From: Promethearchaeota archaeon
GTDB taxonomy: Archaea; Asgardarchaeota; Lokiarchaeia; Sigynarchaeales; SOKP01
Reading direction: 5' to 3'
DNA length: 17,540 nt
Assembly: GCA_013375495.1 (NCBI GenBank)
Contig: JABXKC010000047.1
Location: 1-17,540 of the forward strand
A model generated the notes under the pieces. That model was not told the DNA's origin and made no database searches. It saw only the letters and a list, made by a program, of their open reading frames with translations. The translations under genes and the position numbers were made by a program. Of this stretch, positions 1 to 8,299 are shown one piece after another. The stretch's first letter is position 1. Each line of letters starts with the position of its first letter.

Positions 1-539
1 TATTCAAATCTTTAACTCCAAAAGATCTGTTTAACTTTATAGCTTCTATTCGACGGTTAGATCCAAAAGAAGCTACAGAGCGAGTGCAAGAGTATTTAGA
101 AAGCTTAGGTGCGATGGAGCATTATGAACAGTTGATCGCTACATTATCGCATGGAAACAAACAGAAAATACAAATTGTTGCATCGATTCTTCATGAACCT
201 GACCTTTTGATATTAGACGAACCAATATCAGGACTTGATGCTAAATCAGTTAGAGTAGTAAAAGAAATCTTAGATATGCATATTGAAAGAGGAGGAGCTG
301 TTCTTTTTTCGACTCACATAATGGAAGTCGCAGAAGATTTATGCGATCGTATCGCTATAATTAACAAAGGTAAATTAGTAGGAATTGGAACTATTGATGA
401 ACTTAGGCAACAAGCGGATAAATTGGGTGCAAACCTTGAAGAAGTTTTTCTTAGACTAACTGAAGAAGATTCTTCAGTAGAAGATATTGTAAAAAAGTTA
501 AGAAAATCCTATAAAAAGAAAATCGAGGAGTTGGATTAA
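1..539 (+). CDS. ABC transporter ATP-binding protein, 5'-truncated (cassette 1)
   Basis: This is the C-terminal part of an ATPase that powers an ABC-2/NatA-type membrane transporter. The frame is open from base 3 and its first residues (FKSLTPKDLFNFIAS) match residues 92-106 of the complete paralogue at 3220-4014, so the gene begins upstream of the window; the GTG at 84 is an internal Val codon. Visible motifs are the ABC signature (LSHGNKQKIQI), Walker B plus D-loop (LLILDEPISGLD) and the switch histidine (STH). Walker A lies outside the window. Over the overlapping region it is about four-fifths identical by eye to the second ATPase. It ends one base before the TTG start of the permease/protease gene, so the two are almost certainly co-transcribed. 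The transported substrate cannot be read from the sequence. Confidence 0.95.
   Translation, partial: FKSLTPKDLFNFIASIRRLDPKEATERVQEYLESLGAMEHYEQLIATLSHGNKQKIQIVASILHEPDLLILDEPISGLDAKSVRVVKEILDMHIERGGAVLFSTHIMEVAEDLCDRIAIINKGKLVGIGTIDELRQQADKLGANLEEVFLRLTEEDSSVEDIVKKLRKSYKKKIEELD
525..530 (+). promoter_or_regulatory. Shine-Dalgarno site for the TTG-start permease gene
   Basis: GAGGAG lies 10 nt upstream of the TTG at 541, inside the end of the preceding ATPase gene. It supports TTG 541 as the true start, since no ATG is available until about 20 codons later and the paralogous protein aligns to the TTG start within a few residues. Confidence 0.65.
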
Positions 540-540
540 G

Positions 541-3186
541 TTGAAAGAAAAAAAAGAATTAAAAGCTTTCTCGTTATCTAAATTTACGAATTATGAGATG
601 ATAATGGACTCTCAATTTGCTTCTGCTGGAGCACATCAATCTAGATTACTTGAGAAATACGAAAAAAACAATAAATATATAAAAAATCAAGCGATTTCGT
701 TAAAAATTGTTTCGAGCCTAGTGATGATGATGATGCCTTTAATGTCCATCTTCCTATATTTTGCTATAACGGAAGAAATTACTCCTTCTTACCCCTATGA
801 CGGAGAAATTTTCATCTTAAGTTTTTTTCTCTGGATTAGTTTAATTATATCTATCCTTTATATCTTTCTTTTTGGATTGTTTACTACGAGTAGTCTAATG
901 TCAGGTTCATCTTTTAAATGGTTGCAAACTTTACCGGTATCTCGTAAAGACTTAAAGAGGATGGGATTTGCGACCTTAATTCGTAATTTAAGTGTCCCGA
1001 TTATAGTAATGACATTCTCTTTTCCTATAGTTTTATTTATCGTAACGCAGAATTTTTTCACATTTTTATCTTGTCTTCTATCTTCCTTCCTTACAACGAT
1101 TCTAGGGATTAGTCTTTTGATTATTGTTAGCGATAGGTTCAGTCGTATTTTTTCAGAATCAAATCGACAATCAAGCAAAGCCAATATTTTTAGATTGGTT
1201 ACCTTAGTCGGTTTTTTCCTTATGGCTTTCGGGTCTAGTTTTGTTCTGAATTTTGGGATAAACGCTATAATAGTTTTTGCCGAGCAGTTTCAATTATATC
1301 CCCCCGCAAGATCTTTAAACACAGTCATGAGCATTATCCCTTTCCCTTTTGCACCTGCGTATTTTATAAGTTTAAGTATGATAGATCGTCCAGTTCCACT
1401 TGAGTTATTGGGTTCAAGTTTAGTAGGGATGGCGATTTTAGCCGGAATTACCTATTTCATATATAAGGTTGCCATAAAATCTTTATCAAGTGTAGCTACT
1501 TTTGAATTTGACTCTTATAAGGCTAAAAAGGAATCCAAAAGAAAAACGGATATAACTTTGGAACCGGTTGTGATTGAAGTTAAAACAACGTCTCCTGTTG
1601 AGTCTTATATGCATAAAGACTTAATCTCCTCAACTCGCGATTATCAGTCTTTAATTTTCATTCTCATGCCTATCCTATACCCTATAATTATGATTTTATC
1701 AATGCAAGGAGTTATAACTGAGGAAGTGTCTTCAACCTTTAGCATTATGATATTATGGGCAATAATTTTAATTGCTAGTCAGTTCATTCCACCTCTACTT
1801 GTTGGAGGATTGCTAAATCTAGAGGAATCAGGTTCCTCTACCTTAGCTTCGTTACCTCTTTTACCGAGAGATCAAGCTAAAGGAAAATTAATATTGATGT
1901 TAATTATTCAAGGTATTTCATTAACTTTAATGGCGATAATTCTCACTCTTTTAACCAAATCTGTATATGTCTTGATATTAATGGTAGGTAGTTTACCAAT
2001 TTCATGGACGTTACTCTTGTTTGTATTTCAAATGAAAGTGCGATTATTTGGTACAATGAAATACAAGTATATTCTTGAAGAAGTTAATTCTAGATATAAA
2101 GTAGCGAAATGGATTGCCATAGTTGGAGCGGATATAGGTATATGTATTTTTATTCTAATACTTGGCTTTACCTTTTTCTTAAGTTTAGGGTTTATCCCTA
2201 CTACAATCATTCTATTTTTCTTAGGATTAATTGGTTTATCCGTGCTTATTTACACTTTTACAAAAATGTTCCCTAAAGAAGATAAATTACCACTCTACGA
2301 AACAAGGGGATTATTAAGAAATAAACCAATTCTTGGGGCTATAACAATAATGCTTTTATATGTATTTTTTCCGTGGATTGCAACTTTTGTTGAGGTTATT
2401 TTTCTCCCCCTCATATTGGGATTAGGATTTACAGGAATCTTACTCGTAGAATTTCTCTTGATTGAGGGTTTTATAGCACTTTTGCTACTCTATATAGTGC
2501 CAAAAGGAATGAAATTACCTCGTAAAGACGAAACTATTTTAAGTTATACTAAAACAATCGGATTAACAAGAGTTAAGCCCTTAGGACGGAATCTCTTACT
2601 TGGATTTGGCGCTTCTGCTATTCTTTGTTGTGCTTTGTTTATAGGGGGTATGCTTTTAGGGATACCTGCTTATAATCCGGGGTTTTTGTTTAGTAATCCA
2701 AATCCGTATCCTTTTATGCTTGGGTGGTTCATTTGGATTTTTATGATTAGGCCGGGGTTATGGGAAGAAGTTGCATTTCGAGGTGTTGTCATACCTCTTC
2801 TTTCAAAAAAATATAAAAAAATACTGACGATTTTAATTAGTGGCGTAATTTTTGGACTAGCACACGCATTTAACATCGTAGAGGTTTTATTATCTGGTAG
2901 ACCTCACATTTTTACGCTATTTCAGGTTATATATACAATCCTGATTGGTTTTTCCATTGGATATATGTATATTAAAACTAAGAGCTTACTTCCAGGAATA
3001 ATTTATCATTATTTAATCGATACAGTAGGGTTAGTTTTTCTAAATGTTTACATCGAAAATATAGTTCTCATGGGAGTATTTTTAATAGTATTTCTAGGTG
3101 TTATTCCGGCAATCCTGAGTATTGGATTGACAAAATTGGTTTTTTGGAAAGATTATAATAAAGAAGTTATAATTAATAAACAATAA
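541..3186 (+). CDS. ABC-2-type permease fused to CPBP intramembrane protease domain (cassette 1)
   Basis: An 881-residue polytopic membrane protein. Residues ~1-50 are polar and cytoplasmic-looking, followed by about six hydrophobic segments (~50-315), a charged linker (~315-355), a second membrane block (~365-580), and a C-terminal CPBP/Rce1-like domain (PF02517 type, ~690-860). Each permease half carries an ABC-2-like coupling segment, LP followed by an R/K-D pair, at L131-P132 (LPVSRKDL) and L438-P439 (LPLLPRDQ), so one chain probably supplies both transporter halves. The CPBP motifs are intact: E742-E743-x3-R747, F771-x3-H775 and H823-x3-D827. Members of that family are glutamate/histidine intramembrane proteases. 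Translation starts at TTG 541, one base after the ATPase stop. The partner is the upstream ATPase. A bacterial fusion class annotated as ABC permease/CPBP protease exists, so the fusion itself is not unique. The substrate is unknown; export plus cleavage of a peptide is inference. Confidence 0.88.
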   Translation: MKEKKELKAFSLSKFTNYEMIMDSQFASAGAHQSRLLEKYEKNNKYIKNQAISLKIVSSLVMMMMPLMSIFLYFAITEEITPSYPYDGEIFILSFFLWISLIISILYIFLFGLFTTSSLMSGSSFKWLQTLPVSRKDLKRMGFATLIRNLSVPIIVMTFSFPIVLFIVTQNFFTFLSCLLSSFLTTILGISLLIIVSDRFSRIFSESNRQSSKANIFRLVTLVGFFLMAFGSSFVLNFGINAIIVFAEQFQLYPPARSLNTVMSIIPFPFAPAYFISLSMIDRPVPLELLGSSLVGMAILAGITYFIYKVAIKSLSSVATFEFDSYKAKKESKRKTDITLEPVVIEVKTTSPVESYMHKDLISSTRDYQSLIFILMPILYPIIMILSMQGVITEEVSSTFSIMILWAIILIASQFIPPLLVGGLLNLEESGSSTLASLPLLPRDQAKGKLILMLIIQGISLTLMAIILTLLTKSVYVLILMVGSLPISWTLLLFVFQMKVRLFGTMKYKYILEEVNSRYKVAKWIAIVGADIGICIFILILGFTFFLSLGFIPTTIILFFLGLIGLSVLIYTFTKMFPKEDKLPLYETRGLLRNKPILGAITIMLLYVFFPWIATFVEVIFLPLILGLGFTGILLVEFLLIEGFIALLLLYIVPKGMKLPRKDETILSYTKTIGLTRVKPLGRNLLLGFGASAILCCALFIGGMLLGIPAYNPGFLFSNPNPYPFMLGWFIWIFMIRPGLWEEVAFRGVVIPLLSKKYKKILTILISGVIFGLAHAFNIVEVLLSGRPHIFTLFQVIYTILIGFSIGYMYIKTKSLLPGIIYHYLIDTVGLVFLNVYIENIVLMGVFLIVFLGVIPAILSIGLTKLVFWKDYNKEVIINKQ

Positions 3187-3219
3187 AAATTTTAAAAAAC
3201 TTTAATACGATGATGTAGA

Positions 3220-4014
3220 ATGAACGATAGTGTTATGATTTCTGTAAATGAATTAAAGAAATTTTTTGGGGAAATTAAAGCGGTAAATGGAATTTCATTT
3301 GAAGTTAAAAAGGGAGAAGTATTTGGTTTATTAGGTCCTAACGGAGCTGGTAAAACTACTACTATTAAGCTATTATTAGGTTTACTAGAACCGAATCAAG
3401 GCGATATTAATATAATGGGTTTAAATCCCGAAACGGAAGAAGTTCAAATTAAAAGCCGCGTAGGTTACGTTTCTGAAGAACCGTTGATTTTTAAATCTCT
3501 TACACCTAAAGACTTGTTTAATTTTATAGCTTCTATTCGTAACTTAGAAGCTGAGGAAACCTCAAAACGAGCACAAGAGTATTTGGAGAGTTTAGGGGCT
3601 TTAGAATATTACGAACAATTAGTAGCAACTTTGTCCCATGGAAATAAACAGAAAATACAAATAATTTCGTCAATTCTCCATGATCCAGATTTACTCATTA
3701 TGGATGAGCCTTTGGCGGGTCTAGACGCAAAATCAGTGAAAGTAGTCAAAGAAATTTTAGATATCCATATCGAAAATGGTGGCGCAGTATTGTTTTCAAC
3801 CCATATCATGGAAATTGCAGAAGATTTATGTGATCGTATTGCGATAATGAATAAGGGAAAATTAGTTGGGATTGGGACCATGGATGAACTTCGTCAGCAA
3901 GCAAATAAATTAGGAGCAAATCTGGAAGATGTGTTTTTACGATTAACTGAACAAGATGTTAGCGTAAATGAAATAGTAAAGAAGCTGAGAAAATCATTTA
4001 ACGAGCGAAATTAA
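3220..4014 (+). CDS. ABC transporter ATP-binding protein (cassette 2)
   Basis: A complete 264-residue NatA/CcmA-like ATPase. Walker A is GPNGAGKTTT (~residues 39-48); the Q-loop region reads VGYVSEEP, with Glu where many ABC proteins have Gln, which is common in ABC-2 export ATPases; the signature is LSHGNKQKI, Walker B/D-loop is LLIMDEPLAGLD, and the H-loop is STH. The ~50 C-terminal residues (from about GANLEDVFLRLT) match the NatA-type tail. ATG 3220 is used; an ATG five codons further on is the only close alternative. It lies 33 nt after cassette 1 and 13 nt before the second permease gene, in an apparent four-gene operon. It should dimerise on the cytoplasmic face of the 4028-6634 product. 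Strong similarity to the first ATPase suggests the two may be interchangeable. Confidence 0.95.
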   Translation: MNDSVMISVNELKKFFGEIKAVNGISFEVKKGEVFGLLGPNGAGKTTTIKLLLGLLEPNQGDINIMGLNPETEEVQIKSRVGYVSEEPLIFKSLTPKDLFNFIASIRNLEAEETSKRAQEYLESLGALEYYEQLVATLSHGNKQKIQIISSILHDPDLLIMDEPLAGLDAKSVKVVKEILDIHIENGGAVLFSTHIMEIAEDLCDRIAIMNKGKLVGIGTMDELRQQANKLGANLEDVFLRLTEQDVSVNEIVKKLRKSFNERN

Positions 4015-4027
4015 GGATCTTTTAATT

Positions 4028-6634
4028 ATGGCTGAGAAAAGATTAGGACTTTACAAACTTGCTAAGTATACCAATCTCGAAATTGTTATGGAATCGCAGG
4101 TTCAATCTTCAGGAGCAAATCAAGCAAAACTACTTGAAAAGTTTAAAAAAAATAAAGGTAGTATTAAACAACAAGCTTTTGCTATGAAAATAGCTTTTGC
4201 TGTAATGCTTTTTTTTGTTATTGGATTACCGATAAGTGCATATTCTCAAGTAAAGTATGCAATAAGTAACCCAGCAATCACTCCAGACAGAATCCTAATT
4301 CCGGGAAGCATTATCTTCGGAGCATTTTTTTTTATGCAATTAATTTATCTTACAATGCTCGGAATGTTTCCTATTAGTGCCATGATGTCTGGAGAAGCTT
4401 TTAGATGGTACGAAACTTTACCTATTTCCAAGGAAAGATTAAGGAAACTAGGTTTCATGACAGTTTTTCACAATATGGATGTTGGGCTTATTGTTATGAT
4501 TCTTGCTTTTCCTATTGCCATGTTCATAATGTCTCTAAATATATTTTTGACTTTGATTGCTGCGTTAATTTCATTAATTAACGTTTTGTTTTCATTTAGT
4601 GTACTTGTTTTGATAGCAGGAAGAATTAGTCGTGTTTTAAAAGTAAGTGAAGCAGCCTCAAGAAAAGCTACTCTAATCCGTGTATTTACTATGTTGAGTT
4701 ATGTGATTGTTATATTTTCTGCTTCATTTTTTATTCAATGGATAGTAATTTCTGCGGGAGATTTTTTTACATCTTTATCCTCATCAGAAGTTCCGTATAT
4801 TGTTATTTTTCTTATAGGCTTAATCCCTTTTCCCATTGCTCCAGGATATGTAATGACAATGGCTATCGAGTCAACGAGTTTCTCTTTCTCATTATGGTTA
4901 CCAGTTATAATAGGTATGATGATTTTCGTATTGTTAGCGTTATTCGTGTACAAAAAAGCTCTAAAAGCTATGCGAACAGTCACTTCATCAGCTTCTATTG
5001 AAGTGAAACAGGCAACCTCTTTAAAAAAGACTCAAGAAAAACCAGTTGAAGTTCTTATCGAGGCAAGGACGCCAATAAAGGCTTATATTCGAAAAGATTT
5101 ATCTACTGCTACAAGAGATATTCAAACATTTATGTTCATAATTACACCTTTGATCCTACCATTAATTATTTTTATTCCTTTTCTAGTGACTCCAATTGGT
5201 CTTGGAGAATCATTTTTAGATGATTACTTCATTACTTGGATGATTCTGACTTTGTACCAACCAATGATTTCAATGATGATTACTTCAGGATTCTTAAACA
5301 TGGAAGATACAGGAGCGTCTATTCTTTCATCCTTACCAATCCATACTCGCGATCAGGCAAAAGCGAAATTATTATTATTAGGTTCAATTCAGACAGTATC
5401 TTTCTTCTTACCTCTTATGTTGTTTATTGGAAATCCAGAATTTTCAAGTTATCTACTCACTTTTATTTCCTATTATCCCGTTGTATTAACATTTTTACTA
5501 TCCATGTTTCAAATGAAAATTCGGTTTTTTGGGAGGATGAAATATAAATTTGTTGTGGAAGAATTTAATACCGAGAAGAAAATAACAAAATGGATCATAA
5601 TGTTTGCAGTTCAATACCTAATTTTCTTAGCTTTCAACTTAATGAGCGGCATTTTGTTATCATTTTTTGGCCTGGGTATCATGATTTTAGCATCTTTTCT
5701 TGGTGGAATCCTCGCCCTAGGAGTTTTATTACTTTCTTTCAATAGTATGTTTCCAAAAGAAATGGAAAAGAGACAAACTATAAGTATTAGAGAAATATTC
5801 AGAAAACATCCAATATTTGGGACTGTAAATTTATTGGTTTTATATCTAGGATTCTTGTTTTTACCTGGATTTATTGAATTACCTCTCATCTTTATAATTG
5901 AATTTATACCCCTTATTGCATTGCTTTTTATTGATTTCTTCGTAATTTTTGGTTTAATGGCATTACTCTGGATATTCTTTGTTCGAAAATCCTTAGGACT
6001 CCCAAATGGAAAAGAGTCCCTTAAAGAATACATTAATACAATCGGTTTAAAACCTGATAGAAAAATAGTTCGAAATATCTTTCTTGGAATTAGTTGCTCA
6101 ATAATATATTTCATTAGTACATATATTACAGGTAATATATTTGGTAATTATATTTTCGATTTAGATGTAATTTTTGGAAATCCTGGAACTAGTATTTCGT
6201 TTTATGGATGGTTTCTTTTTATAATAATGTTAATTCCAGGAATTTGGGAGGAAATTTCTTTTAGAGGGGTAATTTCTACTTTAAATTTAAGAAAATATTC
6301 TCGAACAACGGTATTAATCTTGGTATCCATATTATTTGGTTTATTTCATTTCTTCAACCTCCTAGCAGGAAGCTCTTTGGTTTTAACGGGAGTACAGGTC
6401 GTTTATGCGGCATTATTAGGCTTTCTGATGGGTTATCTTTTTATTAAAACTAAGAGTTTAATCCCCTCAATTATTTTACATTACCTAATAGACAGTTTAG
6501 GGCAACTATTTACATATGTGATATTCGATAGTATGGTTGATTTAGTATTATTTGCAATAATAGGCGTAGGAATAGTTCCTTCTATTTTAGGGATGCTTTT
6601 AGTCAAAATAGTCGTTAAAGAAGAATCAAGGTAA
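4028..6634 (+). CDS. ABC-2-type permease fused to CPBP intramembrane protease domain (cassette 2)
   Basis: An 868-residue paralogue of the 541-3186 product with the same order: polar N-terminus, two permease halves and a C-terminal CPBP domain. The first coupling segment sits at exactly the same residue numbers (L131-P132, LPISKERL); the second is at L436-P437 (LPIHTRDQ). CPBP motifs are intact: E741-E742-x3-R746, F770-x3-H774 and H818-x3-D822. The N-termini of both proteins share a pattern of ESQ or DSQ, then a small-residue GA, then Q and LLEK, before the first membrane segment, suggesting a conserved contact with the ATPase. Outside these motifs the two permeases have drifted much further apart than their ATPases, which suggests different cargoes. 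ATG 4028 has only a weak purine stretch (AAGGA) upstream. This is the last gene of the run; the next gene is convergent. Confidence 0.88.
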   Translation: MAEKRLGLYKLAKYTNLEIVMESQVQSSGANQAKLLEKFKKNKGSIKQQAFAMKIAFAVMLFFVIGLPISAYSQVKYAISNPAITPDRILIPGSIIFGAFFFMQLIYLTMLGMFPISAMMSGEAFRWYETLPISKERLRKLGFMTVFHNMDVGLIVMILAFPIAMFIMSLNIFLTLIAALISLINVLFSFSVLVLIAGRISRVLKVSEAASRKATLIRVFTMLSYVIVIFSASFFIQWIVISAGDFFTSLSSSEVPYIVIFLIGLIPFPIAPGYVMTMAIESTSFSFSLWLPVIIGMMIFVLLALFVYKKALKAMRTVTSSASIEVKQATSLKKTQEKPVEVLIEARTPIKAYIRKDLSTATRDIQTFMFIITPLILPLIIFIPFLVTPIGLGESFLDDYFITWMILTLYQPMISMMITSGFLNMEDTGASILSSLPIHTRDQAKAKLLLLGSIQTVSFFLPLMLFIGNPEFSSYLLTFISYYPVVLTFLLSMFQMKIRFFGRMKYKFVVEEFNTEKKITKWIIMFAVQYLIFLAFNLMSGILLSFFGLGIMILASFLGGILALGVLLLSFNSMFPKEMEKRQTISIREIFRKHPIFGTVNLLVLYLGFLFLPGFIELPLIFIIEFIPLIALLFIDFFVIFGLMALLWIFFVRKSLGLPNGKESLKEYINTIGLKPDRKIVRNIFLGISCSIIYFISTYITGNIFGNYIFDLDVIFGNPGTSISFYGWFLFIIMLIPGIWEEISFRGVISTLNLRKYSRTTVLILVSILFGLFHFFNLLAGSSLVLTGVQVVYAALLGFLMGYLFIKTKSLIPSIILHYLIDSLGQLFTYVIFDSMVDLVLFAIIGVGIVPSILGMLLVKIVVKEESR

Positions 6635-6642
6635 ATTGATTA

Positions 6643-6658
6643 AAGATTCATAAATCTT
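6643..6658. terminator. Short hairpin between convergent genes
   Basis: AAGATT and AATCTT form a perfect 6-bp stem around a CATA loop, just after the stop of the cassette-2 permease and before the 3' end of the convergent peptidase gene. A bidirectional 3'-end signal is plausible. The stem is short and AT-rich and has no long T-run, so the call is weak. Confidence 0.35.
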
Positions 6659-6678
6659 AGACCTACACTAAATCTATT

Positions 6679-7968
6679 TTATGATTCGTTCATAATGTAA
6701 GCAATACAAATCTGTAAAACGCGCTCAAGGGACTTTTTTTCAATTTTATCCAAAGTATCTGTAGGTTGGTGATAAAATTTGAGCATCTTTTTCAGATCCA
6801 TGGCAGAGATGTTTGCTGCTTTAATTCCTGCCTTTGAAAAGGCAGTAGCATCAGTGCCTCCAGTGATTTGACCAAATATCTTCTCGAAAGCGCTAGAACC
6901 CCCTAGAGCGGAAGCTTTCACTTTGATCTGGGAAGAATCTGCTGCGTTAACAATTTTTTCGATAACTAGCTCAGAATGCTTCGTTCTTGTTGAGGGTTCA
7001 AAATCGATAATAGAGATATAGTCCTTACTCTGGATCGCGTCCATATTGATGCATTCTGCTTCCAATCTTTTTAATTCGTCAAAATGTTTATCTACATATC
7101 TAAAAGCCCCTCTTAAACCTGCTTCCTCGCAGCCAAAAGAAATTAATCTGATTTCTGTATTGTTAGGTATAATTTCTTTATTGTTTTTGAGAAATTTGCC
7201 AATTGCTAATACTATTGCTACTGCACTTAAGTTGTCAACGGCCCCAGGTACTTTATTTGCCATTTTTCCAAAAGAAACGAAAAAAAATAATCCTATAAAC
7301 GCTGGGATGCCTATTAAAAATAAAATTAGGACAAATAAGAAAAATAGTTCGTAGAAAAACAAGTTAACTAGAATTAATAAAAGGACAACAATAGATGTTA
7401 ACAACCATAGCATTATAATTGCTAAACCTAAAAGAACCACAATTGGATAACCTATTTTTAAATAAGTTAATAAATTAAATTGCAGTGCGCTATCGTGATG
7501 ACCGGAAAAAATCAGGATTTTTTTAGCTTCTTCTTTAGGGTAGATTTTCCCAATTACATTTTGAGAATTTTTAGATTTAAATATTGGATCAATAAATTCT
7601 CGATAATTAAAAAATTCATTCCATAAAATCAAGAAGGCTATTATATTGAAACTGAAGCATAAAATTGACATTATATATCCCCAATAATTGAATATATTGA
7701 GTGGAATTAGAAAGAACGATATAAACGATAAAAAAACTAAAACGATATCGACTTTAATAAATCCTAAGAACGCACGGGGGTTACAAGAAAACGGTTCTAT
7801 TGTTACATCATCACAAACTTGCTCTAATTCTCCTTTGATAATTTCGGCAGCTTGAGCCTCCTGTGGGCTACAAGGCATTCTTGGGCCACATTCATCAATA
7901 ATAGAATTGATTATTTCATACATGTAATTTGAATCTTTCTCATCAATATTATGTTTCAGGATATTCAC
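6679..7968 (-). CDS. Membrane-anchored M28-family metallopeptidase
   Basis: A 429-residue zinc aminopeptidase-like protein (peptidase family M28, PF04389 type). All metal and catalytic positions are visible: H157-x-D159 (GHHDS), D245 (GAVDN), E281-E282 (GCEEAG), D310 (NMD) and H400 (YHQPTD). There are two hydrophobic blocks: ~70-120 before the first zinc motif, and ~168-232 between HxD and the bridging Asp. In soluble M28 enzymes those two motifs lie close together, so the second block is a membrane insertion inside the catalytic domain. The enzyme probably trims peptides at the membrane; which face carries the active site cannot be told from the sequence. The start is GTG 7968, with no ATG upstream and Met16 as the next candidate. 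It is convergent with the ABC/CPBP operon and has its own TATA-like box. Confidence 0.9.
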   Translation of the reverse strand: MNILKHNIDEKDSNYMYEIINSIIDECGPRMPCSPQEAQAAEIIKGELEQVCDDVTIEPFSCNPRAFLGFIKVDIVLVFLSFISFFLIPLNIFNYWGYIMSILCFSFNIIAFLILWNEFFNYREFIDPIFKSKNSQNVIGKIYPKEEAKKILIFSGHHDSALQFNLLTYLKIGYPIVVLLGLAIIMLWLLTSIVVLLLILVNLFFYELFFLFVLILFLIGIPAFIGLFFFVSFGKMANKVPGAVDNLSAVAIVLAIGKFLKNNKEIIPNNTEIRLISFGCEEAGLRGAFRYVDKHFDELKRLEAECINMDAIQSKDYISIIDFEPSTRTKHSELVIEKIVNAADSSQIKVKASALGGSSAFEKIFGQITGGTDATAFSKAGIKAANISAMDLKKMLKFYHQPTDTLDKIEKKSLERVLQICIAYIMNES

Positions 7969-7995
7969 TTCTTAGCTTTTAATTTCTAAGTTTTA

Positions 7996-8004
7996 CTTTA
8001 TAAG
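7996..8004 (-). promoter_or_regulatory. TATA-like box of the M28 peptidase gene
   Basis: CTTATAAAG on the minus strand is centred about 32 nt upstream of the GTG start, the spacing expected of an archaeal TATA box for a leaderless or nearly leaderless transcript. An AT run (8005-8014) adjoins it upstream. Confidence 0.5.
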
Positions 8005-8172
8005 TTATATATATTATTTCTTATTGTTCTATTGAATCAATGAGTTAAAAATTATTTTATAATTTTGTTTACATCGGTGTCAGCATATTCTATGAAGATT
8101 TTACTATTAATATGCTTAATTTTAGAAGCGTCTTAAAAAAAAAAATGAGCGACAAAATTATTAGAAATGTTT

Positions 8173-8196
8173 AAGTTTTTTAATGAAAACTTTTTT
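8173..8196 (+). terminator. Hairpin followed by T-run in intergenic region
   Basis: AAGTTTT (8173-8179) and AAAACTT (8186-8192) form a perfect 7-bp stem around a 6-nt loop, followed directly by TTTT. It resembles an intrinsic terminator, yet no annotated gene ends nearby on the plus strand. It could end a small RNA, act in a leader of the 8300 gene, or be chance in AT-rich DNA. Confidence 0.35.
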
Positions 8197-8284
8197 ACTA
8201 TTTCTGTCGAGAAAAATATGATTATATCACATTGATATAAATTTCGATTTTCATAAGTTCAATATACATGAAAAAATAATAATT

Positions 8285-8294
8285 GAGGTTGAGG
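8285..8294 (+). promoter_or_regulatory. Ribosome-binding site of the 8300 gene
   Basis: GAGGTTGAGG ends 5 nt before the ATG. It is the clearest purine-rich Shine-Dalgarno-like stretch in the window beside the one at 525-530, and implies a leadered transcript, in contrast to the leaderless-looking genes elsewhere. Confidence 0.6.
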
Positions 8295-8299
8295 ATTAA

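Larger units (their letters stand above)
7969..8299. other. AT-rich intergenic region between divergent genes
   Basis: No convincing gene is seen in these 331 bases. They hold the peptidase promoter at the left, a hairpin followed by a T-run (8073-8096 region excluded; stem at 8173-8192), a TATA-like GATATAAATT near 8233-8242 that could serve the gene at 8300, and the ribosome-binding site of that gene. A 14-codon hydrophobic reading frame at 8092-8136 has no ribosome-binding site. Confidence 0.6.

Noticed and set aside
5611..6114. Long minus-strand reading frame opposite the second permease/CPBP gene (likewise 858-1184 and 4735-4983)
   Set aside because: They lie fully opposite well-supported membrane-protein genes with conserved motifs; their products are Lys/Ile/Asn-rich with no family pattern and no start signals. 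They are mirror images of hydrophobic codons.
1..6634. Duplication as a transposon or recombination-borne repeat
   Set aside because: No inverted or direct terminal repeats and no transposase are visible at the cassette borders, and the copies have diverged deeply, so this is an old gene duplication.
8092..8136. 14-codon hydrophobic mini-gene (MKILLLICLILEAS)
   Set aside because: No ribosome-binding site or TATA box at suitable spacing, and such a frame is expected by chance in AT-rich DNA.
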